This document shows, one piece after another, positions 1-10,014 of a stretch of DNA of 40,582 bases. This DNA comes from Klebsormidium nitens (Eukaryota; Streptophyta; Klebsormidiophyceae; Klebsormidiales; Klebsormidiaceae), in the NCBI GenBank assembly GCA_000708835.1, contig DF237484.1, forward strand, positions 1 to 40,582, read 5' to 3'. The position numbers and the translations under genes are program-made. Under the pieces are notes generated by a model. The model was not told where the DNA came from. It was given only the letters and a program-made list of their open reading frames with translations, and searched no databases. Position 1 is the first letter of the stretch; every line of letters begins with the position of its first letter.

Positions 1-1608
1 AGTCAGTCTTTGGGGAGAAGGCAAGAAGACGCAATTTTTCTGAGAGGCGCTCTTGCACGAGGTGATCCCAAGGCGTGCTGAGAAGCTTCGCATGGTTTCC
101 GCACATGTGAAGTAGACAGGCAGCGTGTGACCCTGTCCAACCGTCACAATGCAGCTCTTTCTGTGTTGCAGCTGGGGAAGGGCAGATGAGGCAAGAAGTC
201 ATCAGATGCTGCAATTACCATGGTTTTGGATCGCTTCTTATGGTTGAAGTTAAGTGCAGCGCCCTTCCCTGTCAAAAAAAGCTTGCAGCTTTCACGCATG
301 CTGTCAAACTAAAGGTCTTCGTTGAGACGTTCAGGCCGGAGAGGCAGCCAGATACACTAGCTGATTTGATCTTGTTGCTGACTTCCATTAGTAGCTGACT
401 TCCATCAGTTAGGCATGATGCAGTTGAATACCATCTGACGCTTGGCTTCAGAATAGTCTCAGATGCGAGCTAAAAGCACGCTACCATGGCTCATTCCCCA
501 GTGATGTCTTCTCAACAATTGAAGCCAGAAGGCATTAGCCCTTCATAAGTCGGAGTGCCTCACAAATCTGTCTAGCATGCAAACAGGAACAATTGGATAC
601 TTGAAGCTGTATCAGCAGCCTGTATTGGTACTCGTCCGTGCAAGCACAACTGGGTAATAGACGCAGTTGAAGCAGCAGCAAGTTGACGCTCAATTTCTAC
701 AAGAAAAGGAAGGTTGGTGGAACAGCTTACGTCACGAATTTTTGACTAGTCAGTGATCGGCCGCTACCTTGAGCTTCAGCCCTGTTCTTGCCCACTTTGT
801 GGTGCTTGCTCTGGGAGATCACAACAATCGCATGTTGCTAGTGGGAGCATAACCATTCGGCGGATCAGGTTGCAGTCGTCCTTCTACCATTGCCATCGTG
901 CTCCTATGAACTTGCTCTATCCTGGCATCCTGCCAGGCCTGCACCTTCCTGAGCTTTTGAGATCAAAAAGTCTGCACTTCTAGGGCCCCTCAAGCTTTCC
1001 ATGTCATTTCTATCCATTCTTTTGGCCGTCCATACTGGGCAGTACAGCCATGCCGCTAGCTCCCTGCCAGCAGCCATTGAAGCGCCATCACTGTCATCTT
1101 GCTCTTCCGGTAGAAGAGCCAGCACTACCGTAGTGACTTGGGAATTCACCTTTTAATAATTATTTTGGCCCAAAACGAAAATTCAGAAACTAAATTGGAC
1201 CCTGGGGGAGAAAAGGAGAAATATTAAAATTATTCAAAATCAGCCCAGATTGCTGACAAACGAGGCAAAAAAAGCAGAATCTCAAATTTGGAGAAATGTA
1301 AAATAATATCTCTCATCGGAGGGGGACCTGCCATCTGGGGAGTTTGTCAAGAGAGTTTGGAGAAATCTTGGAGAGTTTGACGAATCTGAAAAGTTTCGCG
1401 GAACTCCAATCGTTCGGTACAGACGTAATTTGCTGACGTCAGTAAGTTGACATAAATCGAACACAAAAAATATAAGCGATACGTGCGGACGACTGCTGCC
1501 GGAATTTGAGCAAATATTTAAGTGAAAATATAATTTATCGACGGACCTCGTAAGAACGTTTGTAGAGCCGCGGGCGGTCGGGAACGCATTAACAGGACCG
1601 GTACTAAT

Positions 1609-1628
1609 GCCTAAGGTCGACCTTAGGC
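1609..1628. repeat. Perfect 20-bp palindrome
   Basis: The sequence GCCTAAGGTCGACCTTAGGC equals its own reverse complement and is centred on GTCGAC. It lies in otherwise unannotated sequence. It could be a dyad binding site, the edge of an inverted-repeat element, or chance; no second copy was noticed. Confidence 0.85.
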
Positions 1629-2111
1629 CTTGACTTGTCATGCTACCCTCAAAACTCTTAATTTGATGTGTCAATACATCAGCGTGACTAAACTTGCTAT
1701 AGATCTCAATACTCTATCTATCATATTTTTTTGCAGAGACCATGCTACCTCTCTCGGTGTGACAACTCGTCTGTTGGATTCATTGCTACACACTGCAATG
1801 CACGTTCATGAAGAAATTTCGAAGCATGTTTCTTGCTAACCACATTACTGCAAAGCCATACCAGGGAAGTTGTTTAACCGACCCATTAGTTCGCTTTGAA
1901 GTACTATACTTGCTCTCTAAATATTATAGCTTGAAGCATTTTCGTTGCTGACGTTATACAAAGCTGGTATATTTCTGGTAAGTGTTAATGTGCGCGTTTT
2001 TCATGTAGTTCATGATTGTTGTTACTGGTTCTCAGATACTTATATTAACCCGTTGTTCAGTATTTACGCATGGTGCATTTATTGACATGTGAAAAAGCAT
2101 AACACTAATGG

Positions 2112-2133
2112 CATACATGTTGTAACATGTATG
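2112..2133. repeat. Small inverted repeat (hairpin)
   Basis: Two perfect 10-bp arms, CATACATGTT and AACATGTATG, are separated by two bases. It lies about 50 bp beyond the putative last exon of the minus-strand gene at 2183-3948, so it could sit in that gene's 3' untranslated region. No T-run follows, and this is eukaryotic DNA, so I do not call it a terminator. Confidence 0.7.
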
Positions 2134-2182
2134 ATTCGATTAGGGAATACTTGACAGTACCTCCAACCGTTTCTCATTACGT

Positions 2183-3948
2183 TCATAAGCGAACTACGCA
2201 GTCGAACCGTTTCAGAATTCGAAAGGGTTGAAAACAGTCATTGCTATACAATTGAATACAATTGGTGTTTTACCATGCAATCCTAGCTATCGCACAAGGC
2301 ACTGGTTCAACTTCAACCATCGACTTACTTTCGTTTTCTACTTGGCTTGTTTTTCAACCACCACGAATCATCTGAGTCCTGCAAAGTATGTCTCAAGAGG
2401 GTTAGATGTGTGTCATGCATCGATGGACTCATTGTGGGATGATGCAACCCAATATCATCGACGACTAATGATTTGTTGTCAAGTGCTGGTCATTAAGATT
2501 GTGCACGTGTTTTGTACAATCACTGACTCACCTCTGTATTTACCATTTTTTCCACGAACCATTGCTTTTCGCTTTCCTCCCAACGCGAGGCCGCTCCTGT
2601 GAAGCCGTACGTCTTGTACAAATACCTGTTGCACATGGTCGACGTTCGTTTAAATTGAAGCCCAAAAATCGTCTTTGATGCATTTGAAACTATCATCGGT
2701 TTTGATGCCTGCTACAAGTCGAAGTTAAGAGGCCAATGATTCTCGATGATTCGTGATGATACACAAGGTGCTTACTTACCGATATCCCGCTGCCTCTCCG
2801 TACACTGCCTCCATTGCGGCATCGAGATCGGTCAAAGCATCGAACCGACGTCTCGATGTCCCCGGTAGCCGCGACAAGAGGGGTTCTAGCAGGTCCACCG
2901 AGTCCAACGCGCTTCCTGCAACGTCATCAACTATGCAAACTAGGACGTTGATTCGAGCTTGCCTCGACAATTTTGGATCTACGCAACTTGCATACGCGTC
3001 ACGGTATCCTAGTCATTTGACGATGATCATTGGATATAGCATACGTCTTGGATCTCTCACCTAAATCTGATGATCTCAACCGATGCTCGAATTCCTGGAA
3101 TGTTTCGTCGTCGAGCGAGTGCGAATGCCCTAACAAGAGCGCTTCCCAGCATTCCCCAACCCTGCAAAGAATGATTTATTTTGACATGTATGCGCAGTCA
3201 TGATGTTCCATATGTAGATCAGCTTAGTATAAGTTCAAAGAACTTTGTGGTGCTGGACTTGTACAAGTTTAAATTGAGGAGAACTTACCCGATTCCCCCG
3301 TTCTTGATACGTGTCGACAAGTTTGACTGAAGTCTCGGTTGGGAAGCGTTGTCTGCATGAAATAGAGTAGATTGTTAGTCTACCATTTGTGTTTTCTATC
3401 TATCCGCCCTATAAATAGGCTGTCAAGAGGTTTCGGTACAATTTGCAAATTGGTATACATATTGAAGCTGCGCATAGGCATTTTTTGTCGTGGGGCCTCA
3501 CATTAACGTGTTTATCATACGAGAGTTTGCGGGCTTACTGAACGCCTCCGCAAGTCTCCTCAGCGCTTCGGATGATCCATGGGGAGAGGACGATGTATCG
3601 TCGGAACTGGATGATTGGTCTTGCTTGTCTTTTGCAACTACGGCATCCTCCTTCTCTTGCAACATATCGAGTGCGGCCCGCATGGTCTTCAATTTTGCAA
3701 AACCATCCGCCATTTCCTGAAATAGACACACATTGTTGTGCTTTAAAGTCAACCCGGCTGTACGTGTCTGCAGGCGGATTGCAGATTTCTCGAAGCTGCC
3801 GGCCCACAATCGTGTGCGTTACAGCCGTACATCGTCACACTCGTACAAACCCAATTGGAGCTTAATACTGGGCAGCCCAATTGCCTGAGGACAGGACTCC
3901 GCAAAGGGTTTGCGGCAAACAGGGCAAAAGCTCTCAGTGACAACGGAG
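2183..3948 (-). CDS. Unknown multi-exon gene, 5' end not found
   Basis: I do not recognise the protein family. Eight minus-strand exons chain with GT donors, AG acceptors and a continuous frame: 3948-3831, 3716-3539, 3352-3289, 3161-3061, 2978-2780, 2625-2532, 2378-2329 and 2243-2183 (stop). Several donors match the consensus well (GTAAGC, GTAAGT, GTGAGT). The chain gives about 288 residues. The first exon carries a CxxC pair (FCPVCRKPFAESC), then a predicted helical stretch (EMADGFAKLKTMRAALDML), then a Ser/Asp-rich acidic segment. The middle is acidic and leucine-rich (LDSVDLLEPLLSRLPG), and the C-terminal part is rich in Trp, Lys and Arg (RWEESEKQWFVEKM; DSDDSWWLKNKPSRKRK). The first exon needs two bases from an upstream exon that I could not place. 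Exons are AT-richer than those of the neighbouring genes. The last exon is the least certain. Length and phase fit argue for a real gene; function is open. Confidence 0.5.
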
Positions 3949-4148
3949 CTGCGCGGTTGAAGCGTCTACTTCGACATGGTTCCAATCTGTCCCCCAGCGA
4001 TTTCAAATTTGCATGCGCTCCGGCTGTAGCTAGATGAGCATGAGCCGGTCTGCTCAGGCTGTCCGAGTCAACAAAAAACGATGTATAAACGCGAAAGGCT
4101 GTTGTGTGTATACAAATCATGCGCCCATGTGCGTAGAGCGCGTCAGCC

Positions 4149-4200
4149 ACAAAGAATTGTTGGGACAATTGTGTAACAATTGTTGCTGATTGTCCCTGTG
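4149..4200. repeat. Nested palindromic AT-rich cluster
   Basis: Inverted arms GGGACAAT (4162-4169) and ATTGTCCC (4189-4196) enclose two direct copies of ACAATTGT separated by three bases; the outer ends read CACA and TGTG. The cluster resembles a short foldback remnant. It has no coding content. Confidence 0.55.
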
Positions 4201-4411
4201 CTGAGAGGTCTTTTTGATACACTAAACCATTTTCTCGACCTGTCAGACTGATTAAGTATGTTAAACGTCAGCCGGAGCTACTTTCTCCCTTTCCAAACGT
4301 GCTTTTGTTCCCCCTTGACTTGTCTTCTTGTGGGGATTCTGGTGACGACACCCACCTCCTCTTAGGCCCCCCCGCAGCGCAGCCCACCCGTCTGACCCCC
4401 GCTCGAAGGCC

Positions 4412-4465
4412 GCCACGTGGCCAGCTATTGGGTCCTCCGCCACTTGGCCAGCTTATGCGTCCTCC
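4412..4465. repeat. Two tandem copies of a 27-bp unit
   Basis: Positions 4412-4438 and 4439-4465 match at about 23 of 27 bases. Each unit begins GCCAC(G/T)TGGCCAGCTTA-like sequence and ends GTCCTCC; the first copy contains a CACGTG core. The unit length is a multiple of three. Read on the minus strand in one open frame the copies give SWPSGGGPN and SWPRGGLRA, so this may be an in-frame duplication within a coding exon. Confidence 0.7.
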
Positions 4466-4896
4466 GACGATGACACAGTTCCAAGCAGCACCAAATTGGG
4501 AGGATATCGTCTTCCCGGCAGGGTTTCCCACGGACTTTTGTCCCGGCCGGCCAGCTGCCGGCGCCCCCCCGGTTCTGCCGGCTCGGTAGCCAGCATTTGG
4601 TTTACCGGCCGGCTGAGCCCACTAAGCGCCTGCATTTTCTGCCGGCTGACCAGCCGGCAGGGTGCCTTCGGCACCGGCCGGGGTCTCTTCTCGGCCGGCC
4701 AGGTCCAAGTGTAGCTGCCGGCTGTGGGAAACCCTGCTTCCCGGAAAGGGGGGGTCCGCCGCTTCCGCTCCAAGGGGAGATCATCGGAAGGGCCGGCTGC
4801 CCCACCCCCCCGCTTGCGGCGCCGGAGGAACGCCTCCGAGGGCGCCTTGACGGGGGATCCCTTCCCGGCCTTCCCCGCCACCGACTTGGGAGAGAT
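4453..4896 (-). CDS. Possible exon, basic low-complexity protein
   Basis: An open minus-strand frame starts right after an acceptor-like ctgcag and runs to a stop at 4453. Its first part looks protein-like and basic, with SPVKAPSEAFLRRRKRGGG and DDLPLERKRRTPPF, as in disordered nuclear proteins. The remainder overlaps CCGGC-repetitive DNA and may not be translated in this frame. No donor was identified and no link to the gene at 2183-3948 could be proven. It could be a 5' exon of that gene or a chance ORF in GC-rich sequence. Confidence 0.22.
   Translation of the reverse strand: MSPKSVAGKAGKGSPVKAPSEAFLRRRKRGGGAAGPSDDLPLERKRRTPPFREAGFPTAGSYTWTWPAEKRPRPVPKAPCRLVSRQKMQALSGLSRPVNQMLATEPAEPGGRRQLAGRDKSPWETLPGRRYPPNLVLLGTVSSSEDA
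4540..4800. repeat. CCGGC-rich low-complexity tract
   Basis: GCCGGC, CCGGCCGG and related words recur at intervals of roughly 15-50 bases (for example around 4544, 4557, 4577, 4608, 4641, 4651, 4673, 4694, 4716 and 4792). Base composition is sharply GC-richer than the flanks. The spacing is irregular, so this is not a simple satellite. The tract may reflect an expanded low-complexity coding exon or a CpG-rich regulatory block. Confidence 0.6.
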
Positions 4897-5461
4897 CTGC
4901 AGCGTTCGGCGATTTGCCGGTGTCCCGCTGCCGCTCTCGGGCCGCTCATGCCAGCCGTCACTCCGGCCCCGCTGACGTCACTCGCTGCGCGTAAGCTTGT
5001 TTCGGAGAGCAGCAGCTTCTCATGCCGTCCTTCGCGTTGACGTCGAAATCAGCGGGCCCTGTTTCGGCAACCGGCGCTTCTATTCCGCCGCTGTGGTGGG
5101 TCCGAGGGGTCTCAGGGGCCTTGGATTCGTCGAGGGACATGGAGGCCATTTTCACGAGAGGGTGAAGAGGGTGGAAAATGACCGGAAGGAGGAAGCGCCA
5201 CTCAGGAGGGGTCGTTGACGCCTCCTCGACGGAGGTCCGCCTTGCTGCCAATAGTTCCGTCAGGTCCGCGACTTGGTGAAGAGCTACTAGCAAGCAAGGG
5301 GGGCATCAGGTCAGGATATGCATCCGCTCGAGACCGCCCCAACTCCGTTGTACTATTCCTTTGTCCCGTTGTCATAAGGATGTGTAAAGGAGCAAACGAA
5401 AGAAGAATGCAACCACAAGCCACGTTAACCCAGGGGAAAGGCGATGCCAACAAACGGTCGA

Positions 5462-5900
5462 ACCGTACCTGCTTGCCGGTGCGAGAATCCAACTTTGAAT
5501 GGTTATGAAAGATTTCATTACAGAATTGAAAAGCCACCTGTGGCACGAGATTTGTATCGGCCCAGAGAGCGATGTGCTGGCCACCTGGACTACCATTTCC
5601 GATAAAAGACATTACAAACGGATGGAAGGAGACGTATAAGAGGAAAGATAATCCACGAATAAACGATTGCAGAAGCGTCACCCAGCGCTTGTCGAGAATA
5701 AGGGTGTCCAAGAAACCAGGACCGTACCCGCTTGCCGACACCAGACTCGGTCTGGTCGACAAATAAAGGCCCTGAAGATCCCAGGCAAGGATGAAATGTT
5801 AAACGCACAGGGGAGCCTAAGACACAAAGAACACCAGAACCTCATCAACCAGTTGCACAATGAAGTCACTCCAATGGATTGGGGGGTAACCTGCTTGCCG
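5462..5900 (-). repeat. Triplicated splice-donor-like motif
   Basis: A shared sequence occurs three times in the same orientation: 5462-5478, 5721-5737 and, more diverged, 5884-5900. On the minus strand it reads CGGCAAGC(A/G)GGTACGGT, which looks like an exon end plus donor. Upstream of the three copies the frames can be read as ending in GKQ or GKR, or alternatively PAS. Acceptor-like sites precede two copies (gtgccacag, gatcttcag). I could not assemble a consistent protein, so whether these are repeated exons of a gene or a dispersed repeat is open. Confidence 0.35.
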
Positions 5901-6755
5901 GCGCGGGTGTCGATCGTGACCCCCTGCGTAAGTCCTGAGTGGCCCACCCTGTTGTCCTTAGTGGAGTCGTCACAGCGTATTTGCCATCATCTTGTAGGCC
6001 GTCAAAGCACAGGTACAGCTCCGAGCACCTGAGGTCGCCCGGCTTGTACTGAACCGGACTCTACCCCGAATTTTGCACCATGCAAGTCCAATTCAACGGT
6101 TCATTGGTTTTGGGCGTTTGAGTTTGAGATGTATCGAAGCTCTGAGGATGCGTATGTCCTTTCGACGCGGGTGCAAAGAGTGGAGCGCAGCGTCAGCATG
6201 TGCCTCGAAAGGGAGGACCGGTACCAAAACGTAAAGGTGAGCCTCGGAACGAGCAAGCTGCCTGCAACCAAATCAGAAGTGCAAGCGGGACGCGCAAATA
6301 AATATGCTCTTAGTTCTCGTAATCAGAGCGGAACGGGATCGCATAACGTTCTTAAATATATGAAAAGGCCACCGAAGCTTGACTAGGCAATTGCCCACCT
6401 GTCGGCAAACTCCTTCGATGTCTGCAGCAACCGCGGGAGCTCGAGCAGTGTCGAGCCCCCGCAACCGCGCCAAGGCGCGTACCGCCATCTTTCGCGCTAC
6501 TCGATGCTCTCTGACGACGCTGCCAGATGTTTTTCCTCATGCCGGGCGTCCGAAAGTGCCCCTTGCACTTGCGTCCACTTTGCCCGCTACGTCTTCTTTT
6601 CCCCGCTCTGATTCCCACCAATTCTGGAGTGCTCCCACCCGGTCTCGCGTGCTGCCACACGTCAAAGTTTCTGGCCGTTCAAACTCCCCTAGAGTAGCAC
6701 GGGAGCACGAAAGTCTTCTTCTCGTTGCCTTTCTCTTTCATGAACTTGAAGTTCG

Positions 6756-7660
6756 TCATAAGACAGCTCGCGTCATAAGGTCCCAACAAACAACGGGCTG
6801 GCTCGCGTCAAGCATTGGCTGGCCGTACACTGTTTTACCAACCGTAGCGCCTCCCCAATGACAATGTCCGTAACCCGGGGGGAATGCAGAACTGTTTTGT
6901 ATGCAGCTTTGGTTTGCCGCCTGCCCGCACCGAACCTGGGCCTGAACGTTGGAGGAGTGCGCGCTTCGTTGCGAAGTGGTCCTGCGTCTGCTAAGTTTCC
7001 TCCCCACATGTGCCGCCCGGAACTCGTGTATGGACCATCGCAGGACGTCGGTCGTGAACTCGGCGCTTTCCGCTAAGCTGCCTAAGTCCGCTAAATCCTC
7101 GACGTCAATCTGCCGGACCCGCACCATCCGGTCCACGTGCAGACACTGCACTCCGTTTCGCAGCTCGTTTTTGAACGGCTCTGATTCCGGTGTTTCCGGC
7201 AAACCAATTAAGGGGGCAAACTCCGGAAAGTTGATGGCGCACTCGACGAGCGCCCTCTTCAAGATGACGTCGTTCCCGATCACCTTGGCAGGTTGCCACG
7301 TCAGCCTCAAATTGACCAGCGTCTGTTTCGTTTCCTGACTGCCCTGCTCCACCAACCATTCGAGGCACATGTGGGGGCCAATTTCCTGCACAAGGTACTC
7401 AAAAGTGTTATGGGCTGATCGAAAGTGACCGACAATTTGGGGTGATGTGAATCGGGCCCACTGGCTGCGCTCGCGTCTGATTATATGCAACCGGGCCACG
7501 ACAAAGCACCGAGCTCGTGCTGGCGCTCTAAGAAGATGCCTCCAGCAAGTGCATCGTGCCCAACTTGTAAAGCTTGTCGAGACATTCGGAAAGGTCCTGC
7601 ACAGTGGAGAAGTTGGCTGGGGTAATAAGCCAAAAACAGAGTCGGCCGTGGTGTCTAAGA
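6756..7660 (-). CDS. Unassigned ORF block, possibly frame-disrupted
   Basis: A minus-strand frame is open from about 7660 to a stop at 6756. The part from 7499 down looks coding, with motifs such as SPQIVGHFRSAHNTFEYL, GPHMCLEWLVEQ, CLHVDRMVRVRQIDVEDL and TDVLRWSIHEFRAAHV. No ATG begins it. Immediately upstream a different frame reads DLSECLDKLYKLGTMHLLEA directly after the acceptor-like ccactgtgcag (about 7604) and hits a stop near 7528, where the downstream frame is already open. The two stretches may be one protein split by a frameshift, or the first may simply be out of frame. The 3' third (SRRRTTSQRSAHSSNV onward) looks unstructured. I do not recognise the family. Confidence 0.35.
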
Positions 7661-9165
7661 ATTAGGAGACGCCAGGTTGTTTCGAGCCGGGCGCTGCTCC
7701 TGGCACTGGCAATACCGGAAGGGCGCTGCAAATCGTAAAAATATGGCAGTAGAGTCTGACGTCATCGTGATCAGTAGGACGGACAGTAGAGAACGTGACG
7801 TGTAGTCTCGACTGAGTCAATGGGAAGCGCTTCCGTTTCGGCCAGTTCCAAGCAAGCCTCGGTCGCTTCCAAGTGGTTCCGAAATTCAGTACAGGGCGGC
7901 ACAGCGGATTGTTTGAGCGAGACACGCTGCAATTTTCAGCTCGGTCCGCAAAAGGAAGGCGTCGAACAAGCAGGCCTTTCCAAAAAAAAAGCCAGAAGCA
8001 AAAGCGGACGATAACATATAGACGTTTTGGAAGAGCGGAGCCGGTCTTGCGGTACTTGACAATCCTAGGTTCATTATAATTAGTAGGAAACTTAAATTTG
8101 ATAGGCGCCGGCCTGAGTATACAAGTACAAGATGCTCAACTTCATACTCTTCTTGTTCACCTCTCCATGATCTGGAGCACTGACGTCTCGGCGCTAGCAA
8201 TTGCGTCCATCAATGCAATATTAGCGCATAAGCTACGAAATCCCTTCCTAGCTAGGACGATTGTAGAATCCCAACAGCAGACTCTATGCGAATAGACCTG
8301 GGGGCATGGGCTGCCCGCAGCTACGTACATGAATATTGTGTGATTACGCAGACAGCTATTTCGAACCTACCTCACCTGCTTTACAAATTTGTGCCGTGTT
8401 TCTAAAGACATGCATCATCAATGATCATGCAAACGCCTCACGAATCACGAGTAGCATGAATCTAAATGAAGCTTTGAGGCTCTGGAATCATCCGACGGCA
8501 GAAGCTAGTAGAATTCGTCCTTCCAAACTTCCAAGTTCTTTCGACCGTCGATATTCGTGTGCGCGTTATTCGTATTATCTCAACCGTCACCCTTGCCTCG
8601 AGAATATTTGGGCAAGAAGGCTAGTGCGTTTCATTGTGAGGGATCCCTCTGCGTTACTCGAGTCGTGTTCAGCCGCTCAGTCGACGCGCACATGTCTTTC
8701 GAGCACGCCAAGTGGCGGCGACAAAATTCTTGCAGGCATGCATGGCCATTGCTGGCATTGGCATTGTTGGCTATAGGCTTAGGACTAGGTCCGATAGGGA
8801 AGTTTAACCGTACTGTACTGTAGGTAGCTGTGCCTACCTGCTATCGGTGGTCCTGCCAACACTCAGTGGAACAGAAGGCCGCACTCAAATACTCATGCCA
8901 CATTGCAAGCCGACCAGTGTATTGGGATTTGAAACCACCACCACTACTTTAAACTTCAGTCTGACGGCAGTCAGAAGCCTTCAAGTGTCTCTTCCACATG
9001 GTCACATCATTTACAATCAATCTGCTCAAAAGCAGAGCTGCCGTTGCAACTGCCAGCGGCTACCAGATTGCCGTTAGCCTTCCCAGTTGTTCCTTGCGAG
9101 AGGTTTCTACTTTCTTTCCTTTGCCAAATCATATTTCAAGTCGGTTTCTAGTGCAAGCCCGTGCA
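7661..9165. other. Region without a confident gene; upstream of HVA1
   Basis: A minus-strand open frame at 7662-7925 (containing RLHVTFSTVRPTDHDDVRLY) might be an upstream exon of the ORF block at 6756-7660, but no splice chain could be fixed. A plus-strand open frame at 8336-8776 starts with GTG and has no domain signature. The last few hundred bases probably hold the promoter and 5' leader of the HVA1 gene at 9166. Confidence 0.4.
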
Positions 9166-10014
9166 ATGTCGCAGCAGTCGCAGCCAGAGCTCCAAGAGGG
9201 CGAGAAAGTGGCCTGGAAGTTTGGCGCCGGCAAAGCAGTGGGCCACGTGGACCACAAGCTGACGGAACCGACCAAGGTTGGCCTGCTCGAGCAACATTTT
9301 TGAGATGCTGCGAGCGTTGGAAGCTCATTATCAACCTCCGTATATTGTCTCCGCTGGAATGGTGGCTTCTGGTACACATATGAGCTGCATGCAATGAAAT
9401 TGTGTTGCTTCTGCCCACTAAAGGCCACATTCTGCGAAGGCAAACCTTCTGAAAGGCTTGCCAGGACAGCCTTGTGCGAAGCAAGGTCAGCGGTCTGGTT
9501 AGGGTCCCCTCCTTCTACCCCAAACATCGTTCTGGCAGCTACCTGAAGGACGAAAACCCTGACTTGTTGAGACACTGCTGAAAACAACCAGTAAGCGAGA
9601 CTCGCACAAAATGTGACCAACCGGTCGCTGAGTATCCCTCCCTTCGTGGTTCACTTGCATTGACATTGTGAGCGAGATCGAGAACCTAGTCAATGAGTAT
9701 CCTCAGAAGGGTACAAATGCAACTTTCTACTGCCACATGTGGAGACAAAGCTGGAGGCTTTCCTTGTTATTCGGCAAGTACTTCCTCATGTCATCTCTGG
9801 CTAGTTCAGGTATGAAGGCCGCCACACATAATGGTAGTGACTCACTCAGCCAAACGCTCTGAGGTGGGTTCAGTGCTGATGTTCAATCTCCCTGCAGGTC
9901 GGTAGCAGGACATACAAAGCCTCTGAGGAGAATCCCAAGTACCTGGTCCAGTCCGATAAGAGCGGGGGCAAGGCAGCCCACAATCCAGACAAGCTCGAGA
10001 AGCTGGAAGACTAG
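9166..10014 (+). CDS. HVA1 family TUDOR-domain protein
   Basis: A two-exon gene (9166-9276 and 9898-10014) encodes 75 residues. The intron is 621 bp, begins with gt after ACCAAG, ends in cctgcag and lies in phase 0. The whole protein is the short domain known as hypervirulence-associated protein TUDOR (formerly DUF2945). It starts with GEKVAWKFGAGKAVGHV, continues HKLTEPTK, crosses the junction to VGSRTYKASEENPKYLV and ends QSDKSGGKAAHNPDKLEKL, which follows the family pattern of a beta-barrel core and a closing SGKxAAHxPxxL motif. The ATG at 9166 precedes MSQQSQPELQEG and gives a typical family length. The molecular role of the family is poorly known; the name comes from a fungal gene. No signal or membrane segment is seen. 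The gene is convergent with PUS3. Confidence 0.85.

Larger units (their letters stand above)
1..2182. other. Region without a confident gene
   Basis: No open frame here shows a recognisable domain or a chain of phase-matched exons. There is an acceptor-like site ending in ttttttgcag near 1736, followed by a 34-codon open frame on the plus strand ending at 1839; it could be a terminal exon but nothing upstream connects to it. Positions 1145-1600 are AT-rich. A perfect 20-bp palindrome (1609-1628) and a small hairpin (2112-2133) are listed separately. Confidence 0.5.

Noticed and set aside
8336-8776. Open frame of 146 codons upstream of HVA1
   Set aside because: It begins with GTG, has irregular amino-acid composition and no recognisable motif; too weak to call a gene.
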